DNA of 64,000 bases from Camellia lanceoleosa (Eukaryota > Streptophyta > Magnoliopsida > Ericales > Theaceae): NCBI GenBank assembly GCA_025200525.1, contig CM045760.1, forward strand, positions 44,473,932-44,537,931. Direction: 5' to 3'. The notes below the pieces were generated by a model that was not told where the DNA came from, searched no databases, and saw only the letters and a list, made by a program, of their open reading frames with translations. Positions within the stretch are counted from its first letter, which is position 1. Each line of letters begins with the position of its first letter. The position numbers and the translations under genes were made by a program. This document shows positions 46,501 through 56,120 of this stretch, piece after piece.

Positions 46501-48380
46501 CAAATCCGAGTAGCAACCCGCAGACGCACAACCACTCCTCTAGCCAGCAACGGTCATCAGGTCTTTCTAACTAAACTTGTATTTCTTATGATTTAAATAT
46601 TGAACAATATGTATTATGTTGGTTGATACATATTAATTTTTTTGTTTCTCGATATTGATACATTCCAGTATTCCAATTGATACATATTGATCTTTTTGAT
46701 TTTCAATATTGATACATTCCAATGTATATATGGTGATAATAAATTTAGGAAAAAATCCAATTTACCCCTTTGTGGTTTGGCCCTGTACATTTTTGCTTAT
46801 GTGTTCACATAATGAAATTTTTGCCCCCGTCGTCTTCTTCTCCATAACCTACAAATCCTAACGCAAACAGCCAACCCTAGTCCTGACCTGCTCTCCCATT
46901 TCCGACCTCCCCTTCCACCCCCCTCCCCAGTCTCCTCGTCATGGTCCCTTCTTCCATTCTCATCCTCATTTCACCTACTATATATAATTGTATATACATT
47001 TTTGTGTATGTATGGTTAAATTAAAGTTTGAGTTAAAAATTTTAAAAAAAGAAGTTAAATAAAAATGATTTAGTGTTAAATAATTGGTTTAAGTTAGAAA
47101 TTATATTTATAGTCTAGGTTAAAATTGAAAAACTAGGTTAAGTAAATAGGATTTAATGTTAAATAATTAGTTAAGTTGGAAACTATATTTAATATTTAGG
47201 TTAAAAAATTTAAAGATGGTTAGGATTTAGGGTTAATGAATTTGATTTGGAAGTTTTTTTTTTTTTTTAATTTTTAATTTTTTATATTTCTTTTAATTGA
47301 AGAGACTGAGAATAGGAGGAAAAGGAATAAAACATAGGGGTATTAAGGTAACTTTACATGACATTTGCGGAGTTGACGGTTACACTTTAGTACGAAACCT
47401 TTATGGATTGTGTCCGACTATTTTTGAATAATATGGGGTAAAGTGCTACAGGACCAAACCACAAGGGGATAAATTGATTTTTTCCTAAAAATTATGTCTA
47501 TTGAGCAGTTCACAGTATGTATAGGTTTTTAGTCGATTCAGGATTTTATTCATAACCACTATTTAGAACCTTGATTCCTATGTGAGATTGTGACTTTTTG
47601 AGTGACTAAAGACTGTTTTTTGCAAAGGCCAAACAACAAAAAGAGAAGACTGTCTTCTGGCATTTTTTCTGAGAAATAATAATAAGTTTTTATAAAGGGT
47701 CCATGTATTCAGGGTTACAATTTTTTGGCTGAGAAAAGGAATCAGACTATTGCTTTCCAATTTGTTATTTTATTATTAATTGTTACTTCATCAATCGTAT
47801 TGATTAGTCTATTTGTATTTGTTGTATTTGTCGGTACTTTGTTATGGATTGGATTAGTTTTCTACTATATATATATCCTTAGTTCTCTCGTCTCTTGAAT
47901 GCCTTTCAGTAATATTCTATACCCTATGTTACCACCCTCCCTTTTTTTTTTTCCTTCGTTGCTTGCTATATATCTCTGTTTAATATCATGAGGGTATGAC
48001 AATGATTTCTTAACAAAGAATCAATCTTAAATATCCAGAGTGATACAAAATGGTGACGGAAAAAAAACCAGTATAGCATTTTCATTTTTTTATTAATTTT
48101 TATTCATGCAGATCAACAGGAAGGTGTAAAGCCTGACGCATGGGAAAAGATCTTATTGGAATTCTTTAGGATTGGGAAAAAAATATTCAAGTTCTTGTTT
48201 TGGAAAGATGGAGGTGGAGGTGGTGGAGGTGGACGTGGAGGTGGTGGACGTGGACGTGGACGTGGACGTGGATGTGGTGGAGGTGGAGGTGAAGTGCCAA
48301 GCGACGAGTATCTTGAAGTGGCATTCCTCCTTTCCATAGCGCTGATGTTGGCTATACGACTAATGCGCTTCTATGCCTGA
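40442..48380 (+). CDS. Host gene, six recognisable exons, C-terminal membrane segment; unknown function
   Basis: Exons 40442-40547, 43278-43419, 44120-44213, 45305-45382, 46483-46560 and 48112-48380 are each bounded by AG and GT, and their phases fit: the split codons join without a stop from first to last. The protein part is about 255 residues: a Ser-rich start, a helical middle (SLDGLGKLQSVEGMTIQKAF, then NLVKAIATNEEMW and EVQEFERQLKT), a Gln/Ser-rich segment encoded by two duplicated 78-bp exons, a basic helix (EKILLEFFRIGKKIFKF), a Gly/Arg-rich run and a C-terminal hydrophobic segment (VAFLLSIALMLAIRL) followed by RFYA. This suggests a tail-anchored or C-terminally anchored membrane protein (inference). 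The 5' exons are missing from my reading; the first exon found needs one base from a preceding exon. I do not recognise the family. Confidence 0.75.
40824..41395. mobile_element. MITE-like element in first intron (572 bp)
   Basis: Ends TAGGGCTACAAACG and CATTTGCATTCCTA are imperfect inverted copies. The interior is rich in AGCTCGAGCTCAA/TTGAGCTCG motifs (CTCGAGCTCAAGCTTGAGCTC near 41275). It resembles the plant hAT-type repeats that start TAGGG, but no matching 8-bp duplication was seen (CCCATAAA versus TTTGTAAC). Confidence 0.5.
41713..42228. mobile_element. hAT-type MITE in intron, 516 bp
   Basis: Ends TAGGAGTGAAA and TTTCACCCCTA are inverted with one mismatch. Flanks AAATTTAC (41705-41712) and AAATTTGC (42229-42236) match at seven of eight bases. 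The interior carries many GGTTTGG/CCGGT motifs in both orientations. No coding capacity. Confidence 0.78.
42434..42917 (-). pseudogene. LINE (L1-type) RT C-terminal remnant, antisense in intron
   Basis: Two overlapping minus-strand frames. The first (42917-42654) contains ESKEVGGLGNRKIREMN, typical of the region after the RT core in plant L1 elements. The second (42664-42434) has AILWTIQNVRNKLVFED and MRVAFWVKD, typical of the C-terminal zinc-finger/RNase-like end. A frameshift separates them. Both ends of the element are missing, and no target-site duplication was seen. Confidence 0.65.
43278..43419 (+). CDS. Host gene exon 2 of those found
   Basis: 142 bp between GTGTAG and GTGCCT. One base completes the previous split codon, then 47 codons, ending in phase 0. 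Encodes GSLPLISSLDGLGKLQ and TIQKAFELMNRVKPIQ. The acceptor lacks a strong pyrimidine tract; phase agreement with both neighbours is the main support. Confidence 0.75.
44120..44213 (+). CDS. Host gene exon 3 of those found
   Basis: 94 bp between TGTATGTAG and GTTCAAAA. 31 codons plus one base; encodes NLVKAIATNEEMWNVF and EVQEFERQLKT. The GTTCAA donor is weak but the phase fits exon 4. Confidence 0.75.
45305..45382 (+). CDS. Host gene exon 4 (first of a duplicated pair)
   Basis: 78 bp, phase 1 at both ends, between ATTTAG and GTCTCTCT. Encodes a Gln/Ser-rich segment with KRPEAITSGNQQ and ISYSQQQLS. It is paralogous to 46483-46560. Confidence 0.75.
46483..46560 (+). CDS. Host gene exon 5 (second of a duplicated pair)
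   Basis: 78 bp, same length and phases as exon 4, between CTTTAG and GTCTTTCT. Encodes TNPSSNPQTHNHSSSQQRSS. Intron sequence on both sides is also homologous to that around exon 4, so the pair arose by tandem duplication. Because 78 is a multiple of three and the phases are symmetric, either or both exons can be used without shifting the frame. Confidence 0.72.
46745..47488. mobile_element. MITE with about 45-bp inverted ends, in last intron
   Basis: The left end (TTAGGAAAAAATCC..CCTTTGTGGTTTGG) is an inverted copy of the right end (CCAAACCACAAGG..GATTTTTTCCTAA). About 744 bp long with no coding potential. A related block lies in the first duplication unit. The target-site duplication was not resolved. 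Confidence 0.7.
48112..48380 (+). CDS. Host gene last exon
   Basis: Follows the acceptor TTCATGCAG and ends with TGA at 48378-48380. Encodes VKPDAWEKILLEFFRIGKK, KFLFWKD, then about 27 residues of Gly with Arg from a GGT/GGA/CGT repeat (48210-48290), then a predicted membrane helix. The Gly/Arg tract is a coding minisatellite and likely to vary in length. Confidence 0.8.
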
Positions 48381-49345
48381 TTTCTGTGTTCTTGAACTTA
48401 TTTGCCGACGTGTGTGGCTGTGCTTTGTTGTCATAAAACAGTAGACAATTTTACCAAAGGGTGACATACACCTCTAAAACATGATGGTTTGTAATTTTGT
48501 TATGCCCTAAATGCTTGGACTTTCTAGTGGTGTTTAAAGTCCATTGAGACTTACTGCTTGTTGCTGGGTTGTTTGTTCACCCTTTAGGTTTGTGCTTTAC
48601 AGAGAGCTAACTCTTTGGGTTGTTTTTCTAGAGTCACTTTGTGTGTTTCTATTATCTATATATAATAATGAAAGCAGCACTAGTGGCTGTTTTTTTTGTT
48701 TTGTTTTGTGTATTTTTTTTATTTATATGTAGTTGGTTCTTTATTCGTAAACTTATTGGTGCGATATACTGGGTAGAGATGATATTTGATGTCAAAATAT
48801 GACTTTTAGAATGTCATATTAGATTTGAAGTATCAGGTGGAGGTGCTTTAAAAGGCTGCTCTATAAGATTTGATTGTTGTATGTTGTTAGGTGAACGTCC
48901 AATAATCTCATGTGTATTGTAGCGAGACAAATTTGTTTTAAAGAAATTGTGTCGAACACAATTCTAAATTAAAAGTATAGAATTTTTACATTATGTCTAT
49001 AAGTATTTCCTTCTATTTTTTTTCATCTCAGTTTTCATTATTTTTCCAATACTGTTTCCAAATTCAGATTTTCACACAGTACACGTAAGATTGTCGAATA
49101 ATTTATCTACAAAACGATGCTTTCATGGAAGAAGTCTGTGTGATATTGCTCAAGAAATTAGTTTCAAGTTGAAGTCGTTTTATTCTTCCTATATTTCTCT
49201 GGTTGCTTTGTAATTTGGCCTACCTCGGTTTAATGGAAAATAATTGATAACATATATACATATATACATATTTTAAAGCAAAAAAAAATGTTCATTCAAT
49301 GCGACAACTTTGATATGGAAGTTTGTTAAAACATTATGGAGGATG
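48381..49345 (+). other. 3' flank of the host gene
   Basis: Probably contains the 3' untranslated region; a T-rich stretch and AATAATGAAAG near 48665 could serve in polyadenylation, but no single signal stands out. A short AC/AT repeat lies at about 49250-49275. No second gene seen. Confidence 0.4.
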
Positions 49346-49350
49346 AGAAT

Positions 49351-49964
49351 TGTTAGGTATATCTCTTTATTGGAGTGTGGAACCTAATGGTTTATTAAAA
49401 GAGTTTTAATTTGGTTTAGTATTAGTTATAATATATTTTTATATATTATATCTAATTTGGTGGGGACTCAATTTAATTTGGAAACAACTAAGGTTTTGAT
49501 AATAAACCTTAGATTCACAATATTTTAGATATTGTTTTTGCTCATCCCGAAGTTGAGAACGGCTACTACACACACTCCACTTTGGTGGAATCAATTATTT
49601 GGGTGTGTGAAAAGTGGAATTAATTTGGCTGGTTCTTTGCTTCGTTTTCGGTGTTGATTTGGTTCGTTATTTTGGATCTTCTACAACTCTGGTTCTGAAG
49701 ATTTTTGTTCATCTATTTGGTGAGGTCTTTCTTCTTGTTTATTTGTGATTATTTGGAATTCATCTAAGGATGGTTTGTGAGACCATTCATGTCTCGTTTG
49801 TAATCGTTTGCAAACTGTTTGGTCGGATTTCGATCCCGTGGACGTACCTCACATTGAGGAAATCACGTAAAAATTCTTGTGTTGCTTTTGATTTAATTTT
49901 TCCGCATTAGTTTTTATTCCCATTGATTAATTTACTTGTGGGGAATCATATATTTTCCCTAACA
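49351..49964 (+). repeat. 5' LTR of Copia element (49-54.6 kb)
   Basis: 614 bp, TGTTAGGTATA...CCTAACA with 7-bp inverted ends (TGTTAGG/CCTAACA). TATATATTATATC-like sequence near 49435-49452 may hold the promoter. Confidence 0.9.
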
Positions 49965-49966
49965 AC

Positions 49967-49978
49967 TGGTATCAGAGC
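49967..49978 (+). other. Primer-binding site, initiator tRNA-Met type
   Basis: TGGTATCAGAGC two bases after the 5' LTR. Confidence 0.9.
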
Positions 49979-50015
49979 TTACGGTTTATTTTGGTTTATT
50001 TATTTGTGTAAATCA

Positions 50016-50642
50016 ATGGAGGAAAATGTGGGTCGTATGTCTAGCTTCAATGGAAGCAATTGGGTAACTTGAAAAACTAAAATAGAGGACCTATTATTTT
50101 GTAAAGATTTGTATGGAGCCATTGATAGTGGCAACCCTAATGATATGAAAGATGATGAATGGAAGAGGCTTAATCGAAAAGCCGTTAATGTTATCCGTCA
50201 ATGGATTGATGACCGTGTGTTTTATCATGTTGCTACTGAAATTTCAGCACATGATTTATGGAAAAAATTAGAAGGCCTTTATGATAGGAAATCAGCCACA
50301 AATAAAGCTTTTCAGTTTCGTAAGTTGGTTAATTTAAAATATAAAGAGGGCAGCCCTATTCCGGAACATTTGAATGAAATAAAGAGTATTATTAACCAAC
50401 TTGCTTCTATGAAAATTGTTTTTGATGATGAGTTGCAGGCTTTGATGCTATTTAGTTCTTTGCCCAAAAGTTGGGAAACTTTGGTTGTGACAGTTAGTAA
50501 TTCGGCACCTGATAGAGTTGTCACAATGGGCCAAGTCACTAGTAGCTTGTTAAGTGAAGAAACTAGAAAAAAAATCAGCGGGTTCCTCTCATTCGGAAAC
50601 ATTTGTTGTGAGAGGTCGAAGCAAAACAAGGGAGAGGAGTAA
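50016..50642 (+). pseudogene. Copia gag, one stop and a frameshift
   Basis: ATG 50016 opens gag (VGRMSSFNGSNWVT), which meets TGA at 50070-50072 where a Trp codon is expected from the family pattern. The frame then continues from 50073 through the UBN2-type gag domain (DLWKKLEGLYDRKSATNKAF, HLNEIKSIINQLASM, LLFSSLPKSWE-like) to about 50565. There an A run (AGAAAAAAAATC) shifts the frame, and the zinc knuckle continues in the frame from 50554. gag would form the particle shell. Confidence 0.87.
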
Positions 50643-51231
50643 GACTTCTTATGGTCGTGATCAAAGCTGTGACAAATCAAAAGATAGTTCTTTTTCAAAA
50701 AAAGACATTGAGTGCTATTATTGCCATGAGAAAGGGCACATGAAGCGGGAATGTCGAAAGCTCAAGAATAAGGAGAAAAGGCGTGACAAAAGTGTGGATA
50801 AGAAGCAAGAAGTCACTACAGCAGTTACTACCGATGATCTCATGGTCGTTTGTAAAGATGATTGTATCAATTTTGTAGGCCAAGAGAGCAATTGGGTGAT
50901 TGATTCCGGTGCTTCTTTTCATGTGACTTCTCGAGTTGATTTCTTCACTACCTACACCGAAGGAGATTATTGTTCTATTCGAATGGGTAATGAAGGTTTG
51001 TCTAAGATTATTAGCATGGGTGATGTTTGCTTGGAAAGAAATTTGGGCTGCAAGTTGTTGCTTAAAGATGTGAGGCATGTTCCCAACATTCGCCTCAATT
51101 TGATCTCTACTGGGAAGCTAGATAATGAAGGCTTCAACAACAAATTTGGTGATGGAATAAGGAAGCTCACAAAGGGTTCTTTAGTGGTGGCTAAGTGCAA
51201 GAAGACTCATACACTTTATTCGATGCAATGA
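50554..51231 (+). pseudogene. Copia zinc knuckle, protease and pre-integrase
   Basis: About 225 codons. A Ser/Arg/Lys-rich stretch precedes a CX2CX4HX4C knuckle (CYYCHEKGHMKREC), then a protease with intact active site NWVIDSGASFHVT and the downstream LLLKDVRHVPNIRLNLIS segment. Ends at TGA 51229-51231; the following integrase is in the same frame, so this is a single nonsense change. Confidence 0.87.
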
Positions 51232-51282
51232 AAAATTTGTAAAGGTGTTGTTAATGCACTTGAAGATAATACTTCTACCGAA

Positions 51283-52317
51283 TTGTGGCACAAGCGGCTT
51301 GGCCATATGAGTGAAAAATGGCTACAAGTTTTATTCAAGAAAGAGCTTCTACCCAGTTTGAAAGGTACACAACTCAAAACTTGTGTTCATTGTTTGGCGG
51401 GTAAACAACATAGAGTTTCTTTTCATAAAAATGTTACTTCTAGAAAAGAAAATATTTTGAAGTTGATTCATTTGGATGTTTGTGGTCCTTTAAAAGTTAG
51501 AACACATAATGGTGCACTTTATTTTGTTACTTTCATTGATGATTATTCAAGGAAAGTTTGGGCTTTTTTACTAAAAACTAAAGATCAAGTTCTAAAAGTA
51601 TTTAAGCATTTTCAGGCCATGGTTGAAAGAGAAACAGGGCAGAAATTGAAGTGTATCCGATCAGACAATGGTGGTGCATACATTGGGCCATTTGATGAGT
51701 ATTGTCGCAGCCAAGGTATTCGGCACCAAAAGACAGTTAAGAAGACTCCTCAACAAAATGGCGTTGCCGAGAGGATGAACCGCACCATTGTGGAAAGAAC
51801 AAGGTATTTGCTTTCACAAGCTAAATTGTCAAGATCCTTTTGGGGTGAGGCAATGAAGACAGCGGTTAACGTGATCAATTTGTCTCCTTCCTATCCTTTG
51901 AATGGTGATGTTCCAGAAAGAGTTTGGACGGGCAAAGATGTGTCTTATGAGCACTTGAGAGTGTTTGGTTGTCGAGCTTTTGTTCACATTCCAAAAGATG
52001 AGAGGTCCAAGCTTGATAGCAAGTCAAGACAATGCATTTTTCTTGGCTATGGGCGTGACGAGTTTGGTTATAGATTGTGGGATCTGGTCGACAAGAAAGT
52101 TATTCGAAGCCGTGATGTTGTGTTTCGTGAAGACCAAACAATTGAAGATTTTAGTAAAGGTGATCAACCGGAGCAAAAAACTAGTGATCTCATTGACATG
52201 GATCCATCTCTTTCATCTTTAGTTGATGATGAAAATGTGGGAGATGTGCAGCCACCCATTGAAAATGTAGAGGATGATGCTAATCCTAATGAAGTTGAGC
52301 CAGAAAGTGAGAAATAG
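51283..52317 (+). pseudogene. Copia integrase
   Basis: 345 codons in the same frame as the protease. Zinc-binding WHKRLGHMSEKWL and CVHCLAGKQH; core residues Asp in HLDVCGPLK, Asp in IRSDNGGAY, Glu in NGVAERMNRT; C-terminal RVFGCRAFVHIPKDERSKLD and QCIFLGYGRDEFGYRLWD. All catalytic positions are present. Ends at TAG 52315-52317 (fits CAG to TAG); the next domain is in frame. Confidence 0.88.
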
Positions 52318-52815
52318 CATCCAACTCAAGTACTGTCACCACAACTTGAGTTAAGGAAATCTACAAGAGACCGGCAACCTTCGAGAAAGTATCATCCCAA
52401 TGAGTTTGTGTTGATTTCCGATCAAGGGGAGTCTGAGAGCTACCAAGAAGCAATTGAGCATACAAAGAAAGATGATTGGAAAAAGGCAATGGAAGAGGAG
52501 ATGAATTCCTTACTTGAAAATCACACTTATGATTTAGTGAAGTTGCCTAAAGGGAGGAAAATTTTGAAAAATAAGTGGGTTTTCAAATTGAAAAATGATA
52601 GCAAGAATCTGAGATACAAAGCACGTCTTGTTGTGAAAGGCTTTAGGCAAAAGAAAGGCATTGACTTTGATGAGATTTTCTCGCCAGTTGTGAAGATGTC
52701 TTCTATTCGGGTTGTACTTGGCATGGCTGCAAGTATGAACCTTGAAGTTGAGCAACTTGATGTGAAGACCGCATTTCTTCACGGTGATCTTGAAGAAGAA
52801 ATTTACATGGAGTAA
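52318..52815 (+). pseudogene. Copia reverse transcriptase, N-terminal half
   Basis: In frame with integrase. After a short linker it reads [47 protein letters not shown] and the catalytic-Asp segment [21 protein letters not shown], then TAA 52813-52815 (fits CAA to TAA). The second half continues in the same frame at once. Confidence 0.87.
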
Positions 52816-53454
52816 CCAGAAGGTTTTGTGGAAAAAGGTAAAGAGAAATTTGTTTCCAAATTGAAGAAAAGTTTGTATAGCCTCAAGCAAGCTCCGCGGC
52901 AATGGTACAAAAAATTTGACTCTTTCATGATGAATAATGGTTTTTCTAAAACCATTTCGGACCATTGTGTGTTTGTAAAAAATTTTCCGGATGGTAAATT
53001 TATTATTCTTTTGTTTTATGTTGATGACATATTAATTATGAGTCAAGATTCTACCATGATTAACAAATTGAAATTGGAGTTGAGCAAGTCTTTTATTATG
53101 AAAGATTTGGGACCGGCAAAACAAATACTTAGTATGAAAATTGTTCGTGATCGTAAAGAGTGGCTGATTTGGTTGTCTCAAAAAAGCTACATTGAGAAAG
53201 TTCTTGAGAGGTTCAACATGGATAAAGCAAATCTGGTTGGTTGTCCACTTGCGGGTCACTTTAGGCTTAGTTCGAATCAATGTCCTACAAGTAAGAAAGA
53301 CAAAGAAGAGATGTTGAAAATTCCTTATACTTCAGCAGTTGGTTCTTTGATGTACGCCATGGTTTGTATAAGGTCGGATATTGCTCACGCCGTTGGTGTG
53401 GTGAGTCGGTTTCTCTCTAATCCGAGTAAAGAGCATTGGGCAGCGGTAAAATGA
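52816..53454 (+). pseudogene. Copia reverse transcriptase, C-terminal half
   Basis: Same frame. Contains SLYSLKQAPRQWYKKFD, the catalytic FYVDDILIMSQD, MKDLGPAKQILSMKI and YTSAVGSLMYAMVCIRSDIA. Ends at TGA 53452-53454 where a Trp codon is expected (TGG to TGA). Confidence 0.87.
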
Positions 53455-53988
53455 ATTCTAAAGTGTCTTCGAGGGACTTCGAAGGTATGTTTGTGTTTTG
53501 GAGATGGTAAGCCAATGCTTGATGGATTCACGGATTCTGACATGGCCGGTGATATTGATTTTAGAAAATCTACTTCGGGGTATTTGATGACTTTTGCAGG
53601 GGGAGCTGTGGCATGGCAATCTAAATTACAAAAATGTGTTACTTTCTCAACTACCGAAACTGAATTTATTGCTATTACGGAAGCTTGTAAAGAAGAGTTA
53701 TGGCTGAAGAAATTTTTGCGAGAGTTGGGTTTGAAGCAAGAAAAGTATGTGCTTTATTGTGATAATCAAAGTGCTATTCATTTGAGTAAAAATTCTACTT
53801 TTCATTCGAGATCGAAACACATTGATGTGAGATACCATTGGATTCGTGATGTGTTAGATCCAAAATTATTGCAACTCGAAAAGGTTCACACAGATAATAA
53901 TATTTCGGATATGTTGACTAAGACTTTGTCGAGAGACAAACATTTGAAGTGTCGAACTTTGGCGGGTATGGTTGATATCTCCACCTAA
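53455..53988 (+). pseudogene. Copia RNase H
   Basis: Same frame, from the RT connection to the natural stop TAA 53986-53988. RNase H motifs GFTDSDMAGDIDFRKSTSGY, STTETEFIAITEACKE, LYCDNQSAIHLSKNSTFHSR and HIDVRYHWIRD are present with their acidic residues. The frame ends 17 bp before the 3' LTR. Confidence 0.87.
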
Positions 53989-54005
53989 GTCGGTAGATGG
54001 ATAAT

Positions 54006-54631
54006 TGTTGGGTATACTTCTTTATTGGAGTGTGGGACCCAATAGTTTATTAAAAGAGTTTTAATTTGGTTTAGTATTAGTTATAATATATTTTTATATA
54101 TTATATCTAATTTGGTGGAGACCCAATTCAGTTTGGAAACAACTAAGGTTTTGATAATAAACCTTAGATTCACAATATTTTAGGTATTGTTTTTGTTCAT
54201 CCCGAAGTTGGGAACGGCTGCTACACACACTTCACTTTGGTGGAATCAATTATTTGGGTGTGTGAAAAGTGGAATTAATTTGACTGGTTCTTTGCTTCGT
54301 TTTCGGTGTTGATTTGGTTCGTTATTTTGGGTCTTCTATAGCTCTGGTTCTGAAGATTTTTGTTCATCTATTTGGTGAGGTCTTTTCTCTTGTTTATTTG
54401 TGATTATTTGGAATTCACCTAATTGTGGTTTGTGAGACCATTCGTGTCTTGTTTGTAATCGTTTGGAAACTGTTTGGTTGATAGTGGAATCGGATTTCGA
54501 TCTCGTGGACGTACCTCACATTGAGGGAACCACGTAAAAATTCTTGTGTTGTTTTTGATTTAATTTTTTCATATTAATTTTTATTTCCATTGATTGATTT
54601 ATTTGTAGAGAATCACATATTTTCCCTGACA
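54006..54631 (+). repeat. 3' LTR of Copia element (49-54.6 kb)
   Basis: 626 bp, TGTTGGGTATAC...CCTGACA; mutations relative to the 5' copy changed both terminal motifs (TGTTAGG to TGTTGGG, CCTAACA to CCTGACA). About 15 extra bases occur near 54480-54495. Confidence 0.9.
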
Positions 54632-54636
54632 AGCAT

Positions 54637-55119
54637 AAGTAAAAAGTAATCAAATTGATTGCGAAAAAGGAAACTTACAAATATTCCATTGATAATTTTT
54701 GAAAGACAAAAATTGGGGATTCATAAACTTATAGCCCTTACATTTTGTTACTTGTGTTATAAAAGTCTCTACAGTCTTAATTGATTCAATTTTAACCTTT
54801 AATTTTAAATTTTATATTAATTTGATCTAATTAATAATGTCGTTAATGTTTTTGATAGAAAACTATCAATGAGTTTGTTAAGATTAAGTTGTTGAATTGA
54901 TGAAGCTTACAATTTTTCTCCTAAAAACATGACACATGTTGCTCATGTGTGCATCTGTCCAAAAATGCTAACAATTAGGATCAATTGAACTAATCTGAAA
55001 CAATAAAAAATTTTAAATCAAAATTGAGTCAATTGAAATTATAGAAATTAAAATGAAACGAGAATCGAAGGATAAGGACAAACAGTGTAATTTGCTTTAT
55101 TCCTGTTTCTTTATAGAAT
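54637..55119. other. AT-rich intergenic DNA
   Basis: No gene. The segments around 54780-54850 and 54965-55035 contain loosely inverted A/T-rich words (TTGATTCAATTTTAACC and AAATTGAGTCAATTG), which may be the ends of another worn MITE. Confidence 0.35.
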
Positions 55120-55285
55120 AATGCAATATGCACTAATTAGTGTACTAACTAGTGTACTAATTGATGGTGTGACATAATTTAAGAAATTTTTAGTATTTAT
55201 AATGTGATTAATGAGTGGGGTCAATAATAATATCATAATTAATATTGATATATTAATTAATATATTAATTAGTGCATATAGTATT
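55120..55285. mobile_element. Palindromic MITE, copy 1 (about 166 bp)
   Basis: The left arm AATGCAATATGCACTAATTA and right arm TAATTAGTGCATATAGTATT are inverted copies. The central part (GACATAATTTAAGAA, TTTTTAGTATTT, GTGGGGTCAATAATAATATC) is shared with copy 2 at 58478-58643. Confidence 0.78.
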
Positions 55286-56120
55286 ACCGTTTTTAATTGC
55301 ATCCCTAAAGATCCAATTGAAACACATCATACTTTAATGCACCTCCCTGCATTGGAACTGTTTGGTGCCCTTTATGGAACTATTTATAATTTTTTTTTTC
55401 TTTCTAATTTTAAAAATTTGTATAAGACTGTTTGATGTAATTTTTTAGTAGAATTTATTAGACAAAAATAAAGTTGAACGGTGGATTATTGAAAAGTAGT
55501 GGAGATGCTTTTAATTTTAATTTTTAATTATTAACATTCAGATTGGTAGAAATTACACCAAACATGCACATAATCTTTGTGCATCACCTCTAAACTACCA
55601 ATCAAAAGAGTTACCCAAAACAAGATCAGAGCAACAAAAAAGAAAAAAAAATCCATAGTATAGGCAACCCATAATAAGTAATACAATTTTTTTTTTGTAA
55701 ATAAACTAATTAAAGAATTAGATATAATCCCCTCACATGGAGGCGAGACTCAAAAAAATGTACGAATATCTGATTATGTGATCGTTTTTTGTGTTTTTAG
55801 AATTTTCTTATTTAATATGGTTTTCAATATAAAATTTTATTTAATTATAGTGAGATTTAAAGCATTTATAATGGATGTGTTGAAAATATTAGTTAAAGTA
55901 CATCTTAAAATAAACAAACAGGCAAAAGTGAGGTTCAATTTTATGTGTCATGTATTTGTTAATTTAATAAGTGGATGGATATTTTATTACTAATTAAAAT
56001 GTTTATTAGGTTAGAATGGAACCACTTGAGTATGTAAAATTTGAAGAATAAAAAGTACAAAAAGCAACTGTGTGGAGTTTCAAAGTTTCGACATCCATAT
56101 GCAAACTAAATATTAATAGT
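55286..56120. other. Intergenic DNA, no gene recognised
   Basis: AT-rich, with a T run at 55390-55400 and short chance frames only. Confidence 0.45.

Larger units (their letters stand above)
45170..47490 (+). repeat. Tandem duplication of about 1.2 kb containing an exon
   Basis: Unit 1 (about 45170-46380) and unit 2 (about 46381-47490) share, in order: GGGCTATGTAATATTATTGTT-type intron sequence, a 78-bp exon, a post-exon block with repeated TTGATACATAT motifs, and a MITE-like block containing CATTCTCATCCTC and TTAAATAATTGGTT. Divergence is high in the introns, so the duplication is old. Unit 1 also contains an internal repeat (45566-45830 versus 46023-46290). Confidence 0.7.
49351..54631 (+). 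mobile_element. Near-complete Copia element with disabled polyprotein
   Basis: 5281 bp: 5' LTR 49351-49964, primer-binding site 49967-49978, gag-protease-integrase-RT-RNase H, 3' LTR 54006-54631. Flanks AGAAT (49346-49350) and AGCAT (54632-54636) match at four of five bases. Domain order and motifs fit the Tnt1/Tork side of Copia (inference). The polyprotein frame is interrupted by one frameshift (about 50565) and five stops; at least four fit single transitions. The LTRs differ mainly by transitions plus about 15 bp extra in the 3' copy, so the element is moderately old. Confidence 0.92.
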
